A stretch of DNA of 64,000 nucleotides, taken from the NCBI RefSeq assembly GCF_000003605.2, contig NW_003109103.1, positions 150,778-214,777 on the forward strand. Reading direction: 5' to 3'. Under the pieces are notes generated by a model. The model saw only the letters and a program-made list of their open reading frames with translations. It ran no database searches and was not told the origin of the DNA. Both the position numbers and the translations under genes were made by a program. The stretch is from Saccoglossus kowalevskii (taxonomy: Eukaryota > Hemichordata > Enteropneusta > Harrimaniidae). Positions 27,501 through 42,500 of the stretch are shown in pieces. Position 1 is the stretch's first letter. The number at the start of each line of letters is the position of its first letter.

Positions 27501-30500
27501 GGTTTTCCCAACTAACTTTGGAGATTGTCTCCTGAAAAATTCGCCACCGGCACCACCATGCCTGTTGAGAAGTGGCCGAAGGGAAAATCCAGGAATGGGA
27601 AAGGTAAGGCTACTACATCACTTATTTAATGCAATGTGTAATAAAAGAAGAATTGTGGAGGGCCATTATTGGACAAATGTGTCAATATTTTCAATATTAA
27701 TATTTCACGTTTCCTCACTTTATATTCACAATCGTGTTTCTTGTGTTGAAAATTTCTAAGGGACAAATTGCATTCTGGGATCTAACACATAAATACTACC
27801 TAAAGCTTGTTTAATAGGTGAGATCACATGACTTTTTTGGCCAATCATTGTTGTTTAAATGATCACTTCTTTTATCGCGGTGAACATATGAACTAATATG
27901 TTTGATTCAGTTTAAAAGAAAACGATACAATAATATGTAAAAATTAATTTTTTTGCCCCCCCCCCCCCTCAATGTTTTGTGCGGCTATCTTTTGAGTGAC
28001 AGTTTATCAACTAGATATGGCATATACAGCATGGTAACAAGAATGAACTCTGTAATTTAGTTAACTTCTTGGAATTAATTTTGGAACCCATTGGAAAATA
28101 AAATTAATAGCTGCAACCGTTTATTGCTCAACGTTTAATTAAATACGTTGCGAGCTAATCTCTTTATCATAGCTGAAATCCAGACAATAACATTGAAATA
28201 AAAATATTAGCAAACCAAGGGTGAAACCTTTAGTGAGACTCACTTTCTGAATAATCACGCAACTAAAAGAAATCTTAAATTAAGTTTTTCATCACCGGTG
28301 AGATGAGTTGTCATGAATTTTATTGAAAAAATACCTTGGATGTTATTAAAACACTGTCTTGATCTGTAACACCCGCTTTCTCACACTATCTTGCTTCTAA
28401 TGCATGACTTTCTCTAAACATATTCAGTGTAACAATTAGTTGTTCATAAATGTAAAAAAAAAACACTGGCTTGGCTAGTGTAATAAGGATAAGATTGGGC
28501 AACTGATTTGGGAGGTCGAGTTAGTATGAGAACACTGTATCGATAAGTAACTGATTTAGAAGGGCAAGTTCGTATCAGAACAGCAGTAAAATAAATGAGG
28601 GATTACTTGTAAAGGAAAACTGACCATGACAACTGATGTCTTTGTGGGCTTGTCATTTTGTCTGTACAAATCTCTTAATCAGATTAACTTGCACAGGTTT
28701 TGTATTTGCAATGAGTCTGAGTAGAGCATAAGAACGTAAACGTCCATACACTGTCAACTAAATTGCTCACATAAAAATAAACTAATCTTTCCTTGACTTC
28801 CTCATTCAAGTGAATTCAGCGTTACATCATAGCCATGCACAACACAGTCTAACAGTGACATTCTTTCATCTCTTTAATAAATGTGTGTGACAGTCCTATT
28901 CATACAAGCGTTGCTTTGATTTACCACCCCTACAGATTCAGCTCAACTATTTTCCTCTAGAGAATTAACAACAACCAAAAAGCCAAAATTAGGCCTACCA
29001 CAAATTTAAATTTTTCAAACCATGAGCCCCTCTCATAAAATTCTGGATTTGTACATTTCAGCAAGAGCTGCAAGTTTATCCAATACTACTGGTAATAATT
29101 AATTTGAAATCAGAGGAAACCCTCTAAATCATTAGAGAACGTGACTGGAAGATAATTCTGTATTTTCTCACTCTGCATAATTGTGTGCATTTCCAGAGCA
29201 ACAGAGCAATAATTAGATTGCTAAAACTGTTATAGGAGTGATGGCCTCGATTAAATGTTGGAAATTTCACTAGCATGGAAAATAAATCTATCAGTATGAA
29301 AGAATTCTTTTTATTTTGTTATTTTTTCGCTTCAGGAGTAACTTGTTGCAATGAATTGGCTTGATCTGTTTTTCTTAACACAAGTACCAATAACCTATCT
29401 GTATGCAGGCTGAGAGAATTTTCCCCCTTTTCTGTTAGTGAATTGACTGACACCTTTATTCCATTCACTAGAAACTGATCAAGCTTTTGTCAGGCTTCAA
29501 AGATTATCCGAGGAAAAGAAAAAGGTAGCATAAACAATGTTGCCTGCATTTATACCAACCATTTCATGTAACTTTCTTGCTTGACAAAATCCATAGCCGA
29601 TCACAAATTGAATTTCCACTGTCCCTTTCATGGGAATTTTCGTGGTGTACTATCCAAATCTCCAACCATGATGCATTGCAAGTGCCTAGGTAGAAGCACC
29701 CAGATTAATTGCCATTTCAAAAGCACTAAATTCATAACCACGTAGTAAATATTTTCACTGCAGTAGTTGCTAAAGGGGAATACCGGTGAACAGAGTCCTG
29801 TCACATATTGATGTCAGATCTGCCAATAAGCTTTTATGTGGATTAGTACCCCTCCCTATCCCTCCCCTAAAGCTTGATCTTTTTATGGCCTTTCTTTTAA
29901 ATTTTCCACCCTTGTGTGCTTCAATGAGTGGCTGTAATTATGCTCAGTTTGTTTCTTTTCACACTTTCATTAGATGGAAAGTTGATTGCCCAGCTAAAGC
30001 ATTTTACCCTGTATCCATATGTCATTCATGAGTTGGGGCACGTGAAAGGTCCTATTATACTTGTTGTTCCAGATCAATTGAATCTGTTATAGAAACAGTT
30101 TCAAAGGCTCTAGAGGGAACCAGAGTGCAAAAAAAAAACCTAAACATTTCAGCTTCATCCCCTACTGGTATTTAGTTTCATACTGGTGGCTATGAATACA
30201 TTCTTGCTAAGCCCCCAATGATTGACATTTACAATCTTGACCCACCTCCCATCTCCTACTGTTTACCCCTTGACACATTAAAGGTCTAATCGTTTTCTCT
30301 GCCTCAGCAGTAAAGCATTTTACTCCTTTGCTTAAAACAGATTGACATGCCTTAATTATTGAATGAAGGCAGAGTAGTAGATATATCTAAAAATATCAAA
30401 GTGTGACCAAATCAAATTTATTGTGTGATTAAAAATGACATGTAAAAGGCAACTGTAAATTGATAGAGATAACCACATAAAAAGAAACAACATCACCTGT

Positions 30501-33500
30501 GAAGAGAATTTCAATGCCAGATAAAAAAAAAAAAAAAATACTGAGTACTTCAGAATTCCTGTAGATAGTGAAATCATCAGGCCAGGCATTCTTTCTTTTA
30601 TTGGATGTTCAAAGTGAATGTAAAAGCTTTTATTCCACGTACAATTCTGATAATTCAATTATTCAACGAAAAGAGAGGCTTAAAAGTCCACGAGCATGAC
30701 AGAGCATTATCAGTTGCAGTTGCAGCATCACTGTATGATTTTAACCACATTTCATTTCAGCAGCTAACACCTTTTTACCATCACCTTCCTGCATCCTTCA
30801 AGGACCCTAATTATCTTTAATTGGCGATAATTACCTATTCAAAAATCAATTACAGAAGTTTGAAAGGTTTAAGTTTACAGGAAATACATTTTACAAATAA
30901 CTAAACAAAATGTAGCATTCACAAGGCATTTGAAAAGGAATAGATTTTCTTGAGAAGTTTTCCCAATGACAATTTTGAGAAGTCAAGCTATGCTGCATAC
31001 AAATTTTTCCAATTGCAAATTATAGCTAATGCAATCACCCAGGGTAGCTTGGATGGAGAAAATTGCTGAAATTGGTCAATCAACTCAATTTTCCGTAATT
31101 TCACTCTATTTGCTGAAACTGACATTTATATGTGCACGCCATTCTTAAACTACATTACTGTGATGTATACTTTAGAAGGCGCCAGTTTATACGAGTCGTC
31201 AAAAAAACATTCACAGTCTTGATCTCTCCCGGCGTATCAATATAGGCAATTTAGTGAAAGCATTTCATTTTGTGGAACTACTCCATCATGAATTATATAA
31301 ATCTATGTAGAATGCCAGTTATAATTGTATTACAATGGACGAAGCAATTGACTCAGGCCTCAGAACTCTGCCACAGTTGATTCTGTATCACCTATTGTGT
31401 AAACAAATGACACTTAGATATATAGGCACAGTAATATATACATAGTAAACAGTGGAAAATGAAAGTGGTTGGCTCCCCTTCATTTCTTGGATAAACACTG
31501 CAACAATCCCAATATTACCTCCACCCAGGCAGTGAATTGGAATATGAAATATAAATTCTTCTGATGGAGAATCAACCATTCAATTTATAGGGGTGTACTG
31601 CATCATTGTGCAGTACAAATAATAGCAGCTTTTTTGTTTAATATTTTGTAGTTATGGAAACTAGAATTACGCAAGCTGTTTCCTGTTAAATCTAATCTGC
31701 CAGTTAGTCATTATTGCTTTATTTGTCCACTCTTCCAAGAACCAAACTGGTTGACCCCTAAACTATTCTGTAATGAAGGGCATGATTTTATATAAAAATT
31801 AGCAATTACGTCAATCAATCATATGGCTCGTTATTTTTGAGAGTCTTTGTTGAGGAATGTTGGTTTAAAATGCTTTTAATGACAACCAGGAGTGCAGACA
31901 GTTGTAATAATAGCGACAGTTAATGGAAAAATCTCCAATGTTTTCAAACATTAGTGTAAATAGCAGTTGTTACATTGGGGGTAACAATACAATGGGAGCA
32001 TTCCTAATGAGTCATACCGGTATTAAAATGTCCAGTGTGTGCAAAGCACAACCGGGAGGCAGTGTCGCGCCAATTTCTGTCTGTCTGTGTCAAATCGTGT
32101 TTTACTGATGTTTCAAGAACTACAGCCTGCATTGAATGAAACTTGATGCAGAAATACTATGTCATGATTAGATATTGTTACAAATCCATGCTTGTCAATT
32201 AGGAAATTTACATAATAATCAGTTTTAGCTTATTTTTTGTGTATCTTTGCATCTGTTTTTTCCAAATGGTACATGTCTACTATTTGTGTAATAACAGCTT
32301 GTATATTTGTGCATGTTTATTAGCTAATTTGCATACTAATTACATGTAGCTATTTCTTTTTTGCAGTACAAACAAAATTGGTTATTTTTGGAAAAAAAAA
32401 ACAATAATAGGAAACATGCCTGAACCAAAAACAGATCTGAAAAAAAAAATCAGTTTTGAATTAATTATCTCAATTAAATAACACACTGGAGCACTTTCAG
32501 TTCATGTCTGCTAAACTGTTGCAAAGCAATTACTGTATTTCAAAAAAAAAAGAAAAAAAGGTTGTCATCAATTTGCTGATATATTCACCCTCTTGAATAA
32601 ATATTTACCCGATAATTTTTGTAAATATACATCCCTGTTTTTAAATTAAGACTTGAGGCTGGCTAATATGCTATAAAGAAAATTGATGGTAAATTACCAG
32701 TTAGGGTCATTAGGTCATAGCAATTTACCATGCATAAGGTGCTTTATATTGGATGCTGGCAAATACTCAACCTTGGTGTGCTCACTGCAGTGGTTTACTT
32801 TCAATATTTTATAAAGCTTGGTTGATTATTTTTATTGGCAGTGTAGGCTTAAGAAACATTGGCGAAGGGAGATTACTGTTTCCTTCTGTAAAAAACTAAA
32901 CAAATTGTGCAGAGATCAAGGTTCCTGGGCATTCTCAGTTCTTTTTAGATAAAAATCATTCTCTATCCTGGCTGAAAAATTACAGTTGTTCATGCATTCT
33001 GTCTTGACAGGCTAGTCATCTAGCTATCTTAATCCTAGAGATACACAAAGACAGACAGTCCAATTTCTTCAATATTTCTCTAATCCAACTGTGCTAGATC
33101 AGTGCTTCTGATACTAGATGACAATGCCCTCGAGGTCTGCCAGCATCTCATTTGCTATGAAAATTGGACAACATTAGTCCTACCATGGGAAAAAGAACAA
33201 TAATTGTACCAATTGCACCAATGGGCATACACATACATGCAACTATGGCTGGTGATTTTATGGTTCTACTTGCCTAGGTTACTGTCAGTGAATGATAAAC
33301 TTCACCAAACGTTGTGAGAATAGCCTTGGTGATTAGCTTCAATTTTCAGCATGCCCATCAACTAAGACCAATTATAAAAGAGCATTTGAGTGAACAAGCA
33401 AGAAATAAAAGCTTATTAGATTGAATTGCCTGATTGACAAGACAGTTGAATCTCTTGTTAACTAACCAAGATACCTGCACTGTCCTATAACTAAGGTGGC

Positions 33501-36500
33501 ATTATGTTGCTATGTGTGGTGCACTGGCCTGAATAGTACAGGTGGACATCATTATCCCTGACACATCTAGAATCGTGAATACATTCAAATGTAGCTGACC
33601 TAAAGGTAACCTAGCAAGTTTTGTCTCACAGAAAAAAATGTTTGACCGACAGTTACTATTGCCACCTTCATTATAATATTTAAAAGTTGTTTTCATGTAC
33701 AACATACAAATTAATTTCGCATTATATTTTAAACTCCCTGTGGTTCTATACAATTTTGTTTCTCCTTTCCGCACCTTTGCTCAACATGAGTTGATATGTT
33801 ATGACAACTTATTCGTGTACCTGTATATCATAATAATGTTGTGGTTTTGTAGGTTTCATCAAGTAAAAGATGGAATTAATAACCTAAAACTATAATACCT
33901 TAAATTGTGCTTTATTTGATGAACTGCATTCAAAGAGGTCAAATTTGGCAAAGGTCTGTGAGACCTCCCTGTTTTAACCCTTTCAACACTGCAGACAAAT
34001 TTATTTATCCTTCTACAAAATAAACTTGCATAATTTTTCCACTTTTCTTCAAAAATGTTGCTCAAGATCATTCAAATTATGAAAAAATTATGTGCAGTTG
34101 GTTGAAAATAAAATAAAAGAACAGGTATAGAATATGTAAAAAACATGCAAAATATTGCATCAACATTTATGCAGGAATTAGTAGTTTCCTCTGATTAGGG
34201 ACAATTTGTACCTTGTGAAATTGTCTTTATGAAATCTTGTGATCTGTAATGATTTGCTACCATGAATATATCCTGCCTTGTCCTGTCAAAAATGTGCCCT
34301 ACTTCTGTGCCTCTGTGTTTATCTCACCTGTCCTTGAACAATACTGAATTACTTGTACTGTCTTTCGCAACAGGGGTAACTTCTTGCTTTACCCACATCT
34401 CCCATCCTGTCATAATATATATGGATCCCATTCTATAATAAATGATGTTTTTTTTTTGATAGCCTTGAAGTTTGTCAAATTTACAATGAGTTGCATTCTG
34501 TTTGTTTGTTTGTTTGTTTGTAATAATTTTCAAATCCTTTTCTCTACAATTTCCATCCTTTCATAATAGTAGACCAAAAGCAGAACAAAAGTGTTCTCAA
34601 ATGAAGTGTTCCCCTAGTCAGAGTTCAAATCTGACAAAATCAACAGAATTTGACCTTGTCACTGTTTTCTTGTAAAGCCTATCAGTGGAAGGTGTGAGCG
34701 CCTAGTTATTTCCTCTGGCATGAAATTCAAAAAGCACTGAACCTAATGGTAATTACAGGCAGGAAGAGCATGTACAATCATTAGATGTAGCCCCAAGGCA
34801 GGAGCATGCTGTGGAATCATTATCAGTACTTTCCACTGTATTTGTCCTAAAATACCTACACAGGTACAGCTTACTCATGTGTGTGATTGCTTTTGGTCAC
34901 ACAAATTCATTGCAGCATAAAAGCAGTACAAAAATTTAATTAATGTCTGGGCAAAAGGGAGCAAGTCTCTTTCTGCAACATTGGTTTCCTGCAACTCTTC
35001 TACAGCATGCACCCTTTACCTGCCAAGCATATGCAAATAATCAGCATGTTGGCTGGAACATGCAAATGTATTAGTCACCATATTATTTGCTCAGATGTGT
35101 GTAAACTCGTACAGATGATGAATGTTGCTGAAGTGGTTGAGTTGATCACGGCAATACTCGCATTTTACATCACCAGCCTTTATTAATTTAGTCATTGCAA
35201 ATAATTATGCAGCTGTACCAGCGGAATATAGCTGTCATGATAAAGATCCACTTTACCTCATCAATCATGAAATTCATTCAAATATGGTTTGAGCTCCAAA
35301 TATACGCAGATATTGTTTCATTCCAGGTTACCAGTGGGCTAGCTGTTTATAATATTCAATTACAATTTATCTTACGTAGCCTCGTTATCTTAAAAATTAT
35401 GTCTCTGTGAAAAATTCATTAAATAATGCATTCGCATTCTGAAAGTAGAGATAAAATTCCCTAAGAATTTGTTTGCAGATATGATTGTCATCTGACAGTG
35501 TACCTAGTTATGCATCAGTTGAAACGAATGGGGCTTATTCCCCATGTTCAGTGACTATTACTTCTGTAGAAAGACTTAGATATATGTCCCTCAGAGATTT
35601 GTTTGAAATTCCATGACAAAACTGCCATTTGTACCACCACTGATTAATTTTTTATAAAAGAGAAGCCAGGCATTCTACCCAACTGCAGCAATAGATATTG
35701 TGTCAGTTCCAACAAGAGACCGTCATGTAATACGATAAAGACATGATTTGGACTGACTGTAGAATATGTAGAAAAGCAATATAATCTAAACAGTTTGTAA
35801 GGGTAAAATAGCCAGCTAAGTTTATAGTATGTTAAGCCTTGCTTTCTAGCAACTTCTTCCATAGGAAATTGAATTTTGCTATCGGCAGTTTTAGTGGCTG
35901 TAAATTGATTGCCGCAGATTAGTATGTTTGTGCACTTGTTTTCATTGCAATAAAGCGCCTCAAACACAAAGTAGACAGTAGAATCGGGGTAAGACTTAAT
36001 AATAGGTTTTGACTCGTAAATCCTTTTGGAGTCTTGCAGATGATGCGTCTGCAAGCAAAGAAGGCAGCCTATTTCTCATCTGCTTGTCACTCAAGAAGGA
36101 TGATTTTCAAATCCAGGTAGATATGTGCTGCATTCATTGACCTTTGTCCAAATTGGTATTACCCTTAATAATACACATGTAGATTCATACTAGACACTGC
36201 GACGAGTATAAACTGTGATATATTCTGTAAACTGCTTTTATTTTATTTAGGATCTTAAAAAGACAATTAATTGCCCTTTAAATTATAAAATCGCAATGAA
36301 AATAAAATGATTTACAGTTGTTAAGAGTTGATGATTGTCTTGGTGCACTCTTCTTGTTTTTGTATGTGCACATCATAATTAGGTATGACAGAATGTTGCA
36401 GTTTTGATAGTTTAGCAAATAGCAGAACACCTTGAAAGGTTGGCGTGGTTACCGTTTCCTGAGTAACTATACCACTATATGCTTCATCACGTCCTAAGAG

Positions 36501-39500
36501 GTATCGCGCCTAGAATGTCAATAAGACAGATCAACTGTGGTATTGAAATGCTGTCATTTAATAACAGTTACTATAGAAAATTCACTGCCTGAGAAATGCT
36601 TTCTAGGTTTTCCTGTATAATTTTAGAAGGTCAAAGAAAATGATTATATTTCACATATTCATCCCAATCTCACTTCTGATTCACTGACTTGTCAGATTTA
36701 TTCCTCAGAGTGGTTTCATATCAAACTAATAATTTCTAAATATTTCTTTTGGAGTGGATTAGAAGATTAGAGTTGGTGCATTTCAATGAATTGCAATATC
36801 TGGGCATAACAAAATTGCACTTTGTTGTGAGAATTGCTATGCAATAAACAAAAATTCTACTAGCTTCTTACCTGTGTAGTCGTCAGTTAATTAAGTATTA
36901 GCCAATTTGTGTGACATGAGGAATAATACATCAGTTAGTTTATGTGTTAACAGGAATTTGATGAAACTACTTTGAAACGGCATCCCTCCTGCTGGGTTCT
37001 ATTTTATGAGAGAAAATCAAACTGTCGGGAGTACTTGAGAGATTAAACTACCTGCATTACCTGCTGAGCAGTTTAGAATTGCTCGTCAGGTTTAGCAAAT
37101 TCTAACGTTATTACTCCCTCAATTTCAATAATAAAAGCAAATGCACTGAGCAAATTTGGTTAATATAAGTGAAGTTTAGATGGGAAATATTTACTGAGTA
37201 TTTTTTGAATCTCTAGACATAACATAGCTGCAGCTCACACAAATGCATATAGCATGTGATATTGACACTTACTGTGCAATATTTCTGTACCAAATCACAC
37301 CTAGTACATGGTGTGTAAATGGATATTCTGTGTTTCTGCCGACTATAGTGCCAGTGTTATTGATTGGAATAAAATAACAAATCCTATGTCAATCCCTGTA
37401 GATCCATAGAGCTGTAAAAATGTTGAGGCTTATTTACAATTTAAATTACCTGACACAGACAGAAATTTCCATCTATCCATGCTCTACGTGCTCTTTGGCC
37501 ATTTTCTGGTAGTATATTACTGAGCTTATTGGGTCTGTGTTTGTCAATTATGTGAGAATGGAAAGGGAAGAAAATAATAAAATAATGAATTCTCCTTTTT
37601 CAAACTGAAAGGTTTCATCGCATAAAATCAGGCAATAATAGAATGTTGGGAAGTGTGATTGCAATTTTGGTCAAATTGCTTGAGTATATGTGTGTAGTAA
37701 TCCCCCCTGGCAGGCTTTGAGTCATGGTGTGATTGGAGCTTAATTCCGCAATACTGTACTATTAATTCATTGGACCGCCGGGAAATGGAAAAGCCTTGAA
37801 TTTCAAGCAGTACATATGAAAGTACAATTGATGCTGGATTAAAAAAAAAAAAAAAAAAACACCCAGTGCTATGATTTCAAATGAATGCCGTGACATAGTG
37901 ACTCAAAAAGGCTACATCAACAAATAACAAATGTCAGCCTTAGGTGAAACCTCCTCATCTGACCCTTTCAACAAGAATAGACTATTAAAAATTAGGATTA
38001 TATCAAATAGTATGAGCAATTAATAATTCTAAATCCCTTGTTTGAAAACTGTCCCAACTGACACATGATTTAATTAAATATTATTTGAACTCCAAACTCT
38101 GTCATTCATTAGGTCTAATTTGAGGTGCAAACAAGATTTTTAATTTGGTTTTAGAATTAAATAAAGATTGATCGACACACTGGAAATTCCAATACGCCAA
38201 GGTTGAATTTGGATATCAAATTTTGATTTCAGTTCTTCTTGTAATTTCATTATCTTTAATATTTTGATAAAACAAAAAGTATAAATTAACTAAATAGCAA
38301 AAAAGTTCAAGTGTTGTGTTTACCTTAAGAGGCCCTGAGATGTGTAAAATGTATCATCGTCACTGATGTAGAGAGAGAATTTACAGCAAACCCATCTCTG
38401 AAATTGGATGTAGGCAAAGAGCCAATCTGAGTAATATAGCTATCAATTTTTGTCACATTTAGGTTAGTAGAGAGTTAAATCTGGATTTTAATGTTTCCCT
38501 GGAGACTTGTATGTAATGCAAGACAGAGCCTGGCATCCTGACGTTTCCTCAAGTTTGATGGTATTGTGTACCTGTGGTTGTGTATTCACAGCTGATCCCC
38601 TCTGCCCCTGTTGGAAATACGCCATAGTGTTTATAATACACCATGTATCAACAAATCCTTGTAGATCTTTGTGAGTGATTATGCAGTTTCTTACTCTTAA
38701 CTTCTTCAGTAAAATGTATTATAAAAAAAAAAAAATCGGTCAAGTACGAGAATATAGCAAAATAAGGAACGAATTAGACTACTGTATACTAAGATTGTTT
38801 TCGTTTGTTTCATGGGAACCTCGCAGTAGGGCTGTAAAATTAAACTGCAGTCCACATTCTGATGCACTTTGGTTTTCAAAATGGCTATATACTTTAAACC
38901 TTTGTTGCAATGTGAGTGTAAATCTGCAGGTGAAAATTGAGAGAAAGGAAGTGCTTCGAGAAAATAACCCAGGTAGTGCATGAAACTCACCAGCATGTTA
39001 ATGTAAAAGACCTAACCCATTGTGATGATGACAGCCTAGTTGAATGGCTTTAAAGAGGTAATGTAACAGAAGGTTGACAGGTGTGAGAATCTTTGCCGAA
39101 AAGAAGACGCTCTAAAATTTACTTCATTGAAGTAGTAGAGTGGAAAACATTAAATGTTATGAGGTGTGAGATCAGCGTTGTTGCGATCAGTGGCACCATA
39201 TTGCCCAAGGGACGCCTATGAGACTGTGTGTACTTTGGACTGACAGACACAGTACTTTACTGCAGAGCGACGCCATTCACTTTCTCAGATAGTGAAAATG
39301 TGTTTTACGAGTCTAACCAAACTGACGAGTCCATTGACAATAATACAAACGTCTACGCAATGATTATAGTGGCAAGCAAGCAGCCAATAACGATGAATGT
39401 TTGTAGATACCGACCTATCATTACGTCTGCACCAATGGGCATCTAGGGATTTCAGTCAACTATACCTCATAAAAAACATTTCCTTATCCGAGGTAATAAA

Positions 39501-42500
39501 ATCCTCCGATACCATTGATATTGAACTTTTTATTGTTATTTTTCCCCATTGCATGATAAAAACTGGGAGCATGAATGATTAAAAATAAAGGCCACTTTAC
39601 TTCTTTCACCATTCTGGCATTTTTATGTACTCTTATTAAATTATACATTGACAATATTTTAATTTTATCGCCCACAACAGTTTATCTTGTGAATGTGCAC
39701 GTGGTTTGTATATGAAAAGTCTTTTTTTTTTTTATATAAGGTGAGAATGCCCCACCCAGCTATGTATTGTCGTCTAATTATTTGTAGATGCGGCATTCAT
39801 TATTCCACCAACAATTGAAAAAAAATAATTAGTTCTATTCTAGTAACTGTATTTATTGAATTGTCTCTTTGGAAATCAACTTGGCTATTATGTTCTTTGT
39901 TTACACTGTGTCAAGTTCATTAGATTCATAGAGAGGTCAGAGTCTCTGTTATTTGTATGTAAACAATAGCATAACATTCTCTTATTTAGTTCATTGTGAA
40001 ATAATGCGACTGACAGCGTTATTTAGATTCAGTGCGTGAATTTTCACGCCTATATGCACAGGTTTTAAAATTTATATAAGGAGGAAGGAGTTGTTCAGTT
40101 CATTCACTGCACTTTATAACTGTGATTTGTAACTGTACTTTTTTTATAATATTGATGCTATATATAGGCAAAAAAAATCCTAGTTGGAATTGTCTTTACC
40201 TTTCAGAATTTATTGAGCAGTGAAATAAAAATTAAAAAAATGGTGAATCTTTAAGATGATAAAAAAATATCGACATATAACCACAGGCAAACCTTTTACA
40301 TATTTCATTTATTTGATAAAAGCGTAGATCACAAATAAATCGACTGCACTATCATACAATAAAGGAGAGGAAAAAGCTTCAGTCAATACAGGCCAGCTTT
40401 CAATTGCCAAGAACTCAGTTGGGTTAAGATTCATACCTTACAAACGAGTAGTCCTAGATCAACTTTTTAGCAAACCAAAGAAACAGTCACTTTCTTTTTG
40501 GTCTTTCTATTGTGTGATGATATGTCTGCTTGTCAACCAGGCTGTGAAGCTTCCCACCGAGACAATAACATTGTCAATTTTCAAATAAAACTAGTCATCA
40601 TATGCTTTTAACAGGCTTTCTAAAACCTTGTATGCTTGTATCGATTTATTGATGATCTCAGCTCACTGCACTGCTTTCTACCAATCATTGGTGCACTGAA
40701 GAAGAACAACTGAAAGCTGCCTATTGTGTGCATGTGAGTGAGATGACGAAGAAGATGATTTCAGAGTTAAATACAGTATTGATTGATGCAATCTATTTGT
40801 GAATTCAAGCCAGTTTTACATGGCAATCAATGTTGTGCGCAATGTTGAGCACATGCTGTAAATATATAATGACAGAACCAAGAAACTTTCTACTAAAAGT
40901 CGCATTTTAATACTTGATGTGCATTTGCATATTGTCTTGCCTAAATGTAAATTAGTGTACATGTCTGTCAATGGAAACCTTTTTTTGTTAATTTGAATAT
41001 TTTTTTTAAATGTTTAGTAGAATTTTCTCAATTTAAAAGTAAATGCTTTCTTATACATGACTAAGACAGTGATGAATCAACTCACTCACAGTCATCTAAC
41101 TTCTATCAAAAACACTTCTTACTATTCAAAGCTAAAATAGTGAATAAAAACCATTGCAATACTCTTGTCCAATTATTGTCCAGGCTGTGGGAAATTCTAG
41201 TAAAATGTCATGAAATTCTATCGGCGATTTCAAATTCATTGTATTGCAATATTAATGTGAGTAACCGGCAATCGTACAGACATCCTGAGCATTCATGCAT
41301 GTTTCACCAAATTTTTAATGATTCAAAAGACTTAAAATCTGTTTTGTATCACACTTGTTTGTTTCCAGTCCACTCCAATCAATGTAGTTTTCAATGGAAA
41401 TTGTTGTCCCTACAATTAACAGATTTTTGCAATGATGGAAATAATTCTAACAGCCCCCATGTTACATGCTGTACTGGGTGTGTTGTGAATAGTTATGTTC
41501 AATTGAATTCATTATATTGATTTCACCATCGCTGTTTGAACAGTTTCAGAGGGTTGCCTTATATACACAGACAAAGGTATCCACTCCAGCTGTATGGCTG
41601 TATGTACTTGTTTTCTTTGTTCCCCCTTAGGGCTGAAACCAAGTCTCTTCTGTAATATTAAAAAAAAGATGCGTTGTAAGACGATGGGCTGGCTGCAGCC
41701 TTTTTATTGAAAAAAAAGAAAATGCTACAGGGGATTCTACTGCAATGTTTGAATATAATTTACAATTTCTAATGTATAAAATGTTGCAGATGTTGAAAAT
41801 GAGGAGGGACAAAAGAAGCCATACATGAAAAAAAGGGAGGAAATAAGTATCAGAAATTTTAGCCTCTGGCTCATTGAAATTTAAAGATCGCACATTCTGT
41901 ACAAATGCAGGCAAGGTGGTTAAAAAAAAAAACAAGACATGTAGGAAAGCCAAGTAACTTGAATCAGAACTATCAGGTTAAGATATTACCGTACCTGTGC
42001 TTCATCTTTTTACATTCACTATCTTCGTTAGTGCACAAGCGAAGCCCCCAGGAACAATATTCGGCTAGCTTTCTGTGTACGCATGATGAAGCATGCAGAG
42101 ACCAAAGTAATGGATCTCAGAGGATACATTAGCGCTGATGAGAAATGAAATTAACACATGCCACTTTTGTCTTTTCTCATTCACCCTGTCGGTTCTATTT
42201 ATTGTCAGACTCCATGAGTAACGTGTGAAGTGTTAATTTCTATTAAATTTCTGTTTGTTTTTCCCCTTTGCCTATGTGACTACATTCACATCCCCATGCC
42301 CAGTATTCAGACTTTGCCATGCATTTGTTGTGACTGTACATGTATCATGGAATATATTTTTAATGACTCTGCTCAGCAGGGGCCCCAAGATCTGCTTTAA
42401 TAAAGTCCCTTACTACACAGAAAACTGTTTTGTAGCTTTATTACTGAAACTAATAATAAGAGTTTGTATATTTTACATTCATTAAACCATAACATTGTCA

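Noticed and set aside
41140-41520. Plus-strand 126-codon frame in intron 4
   Set aside because: Composition is like the surrounding non-coding sequence and no domain is seen.
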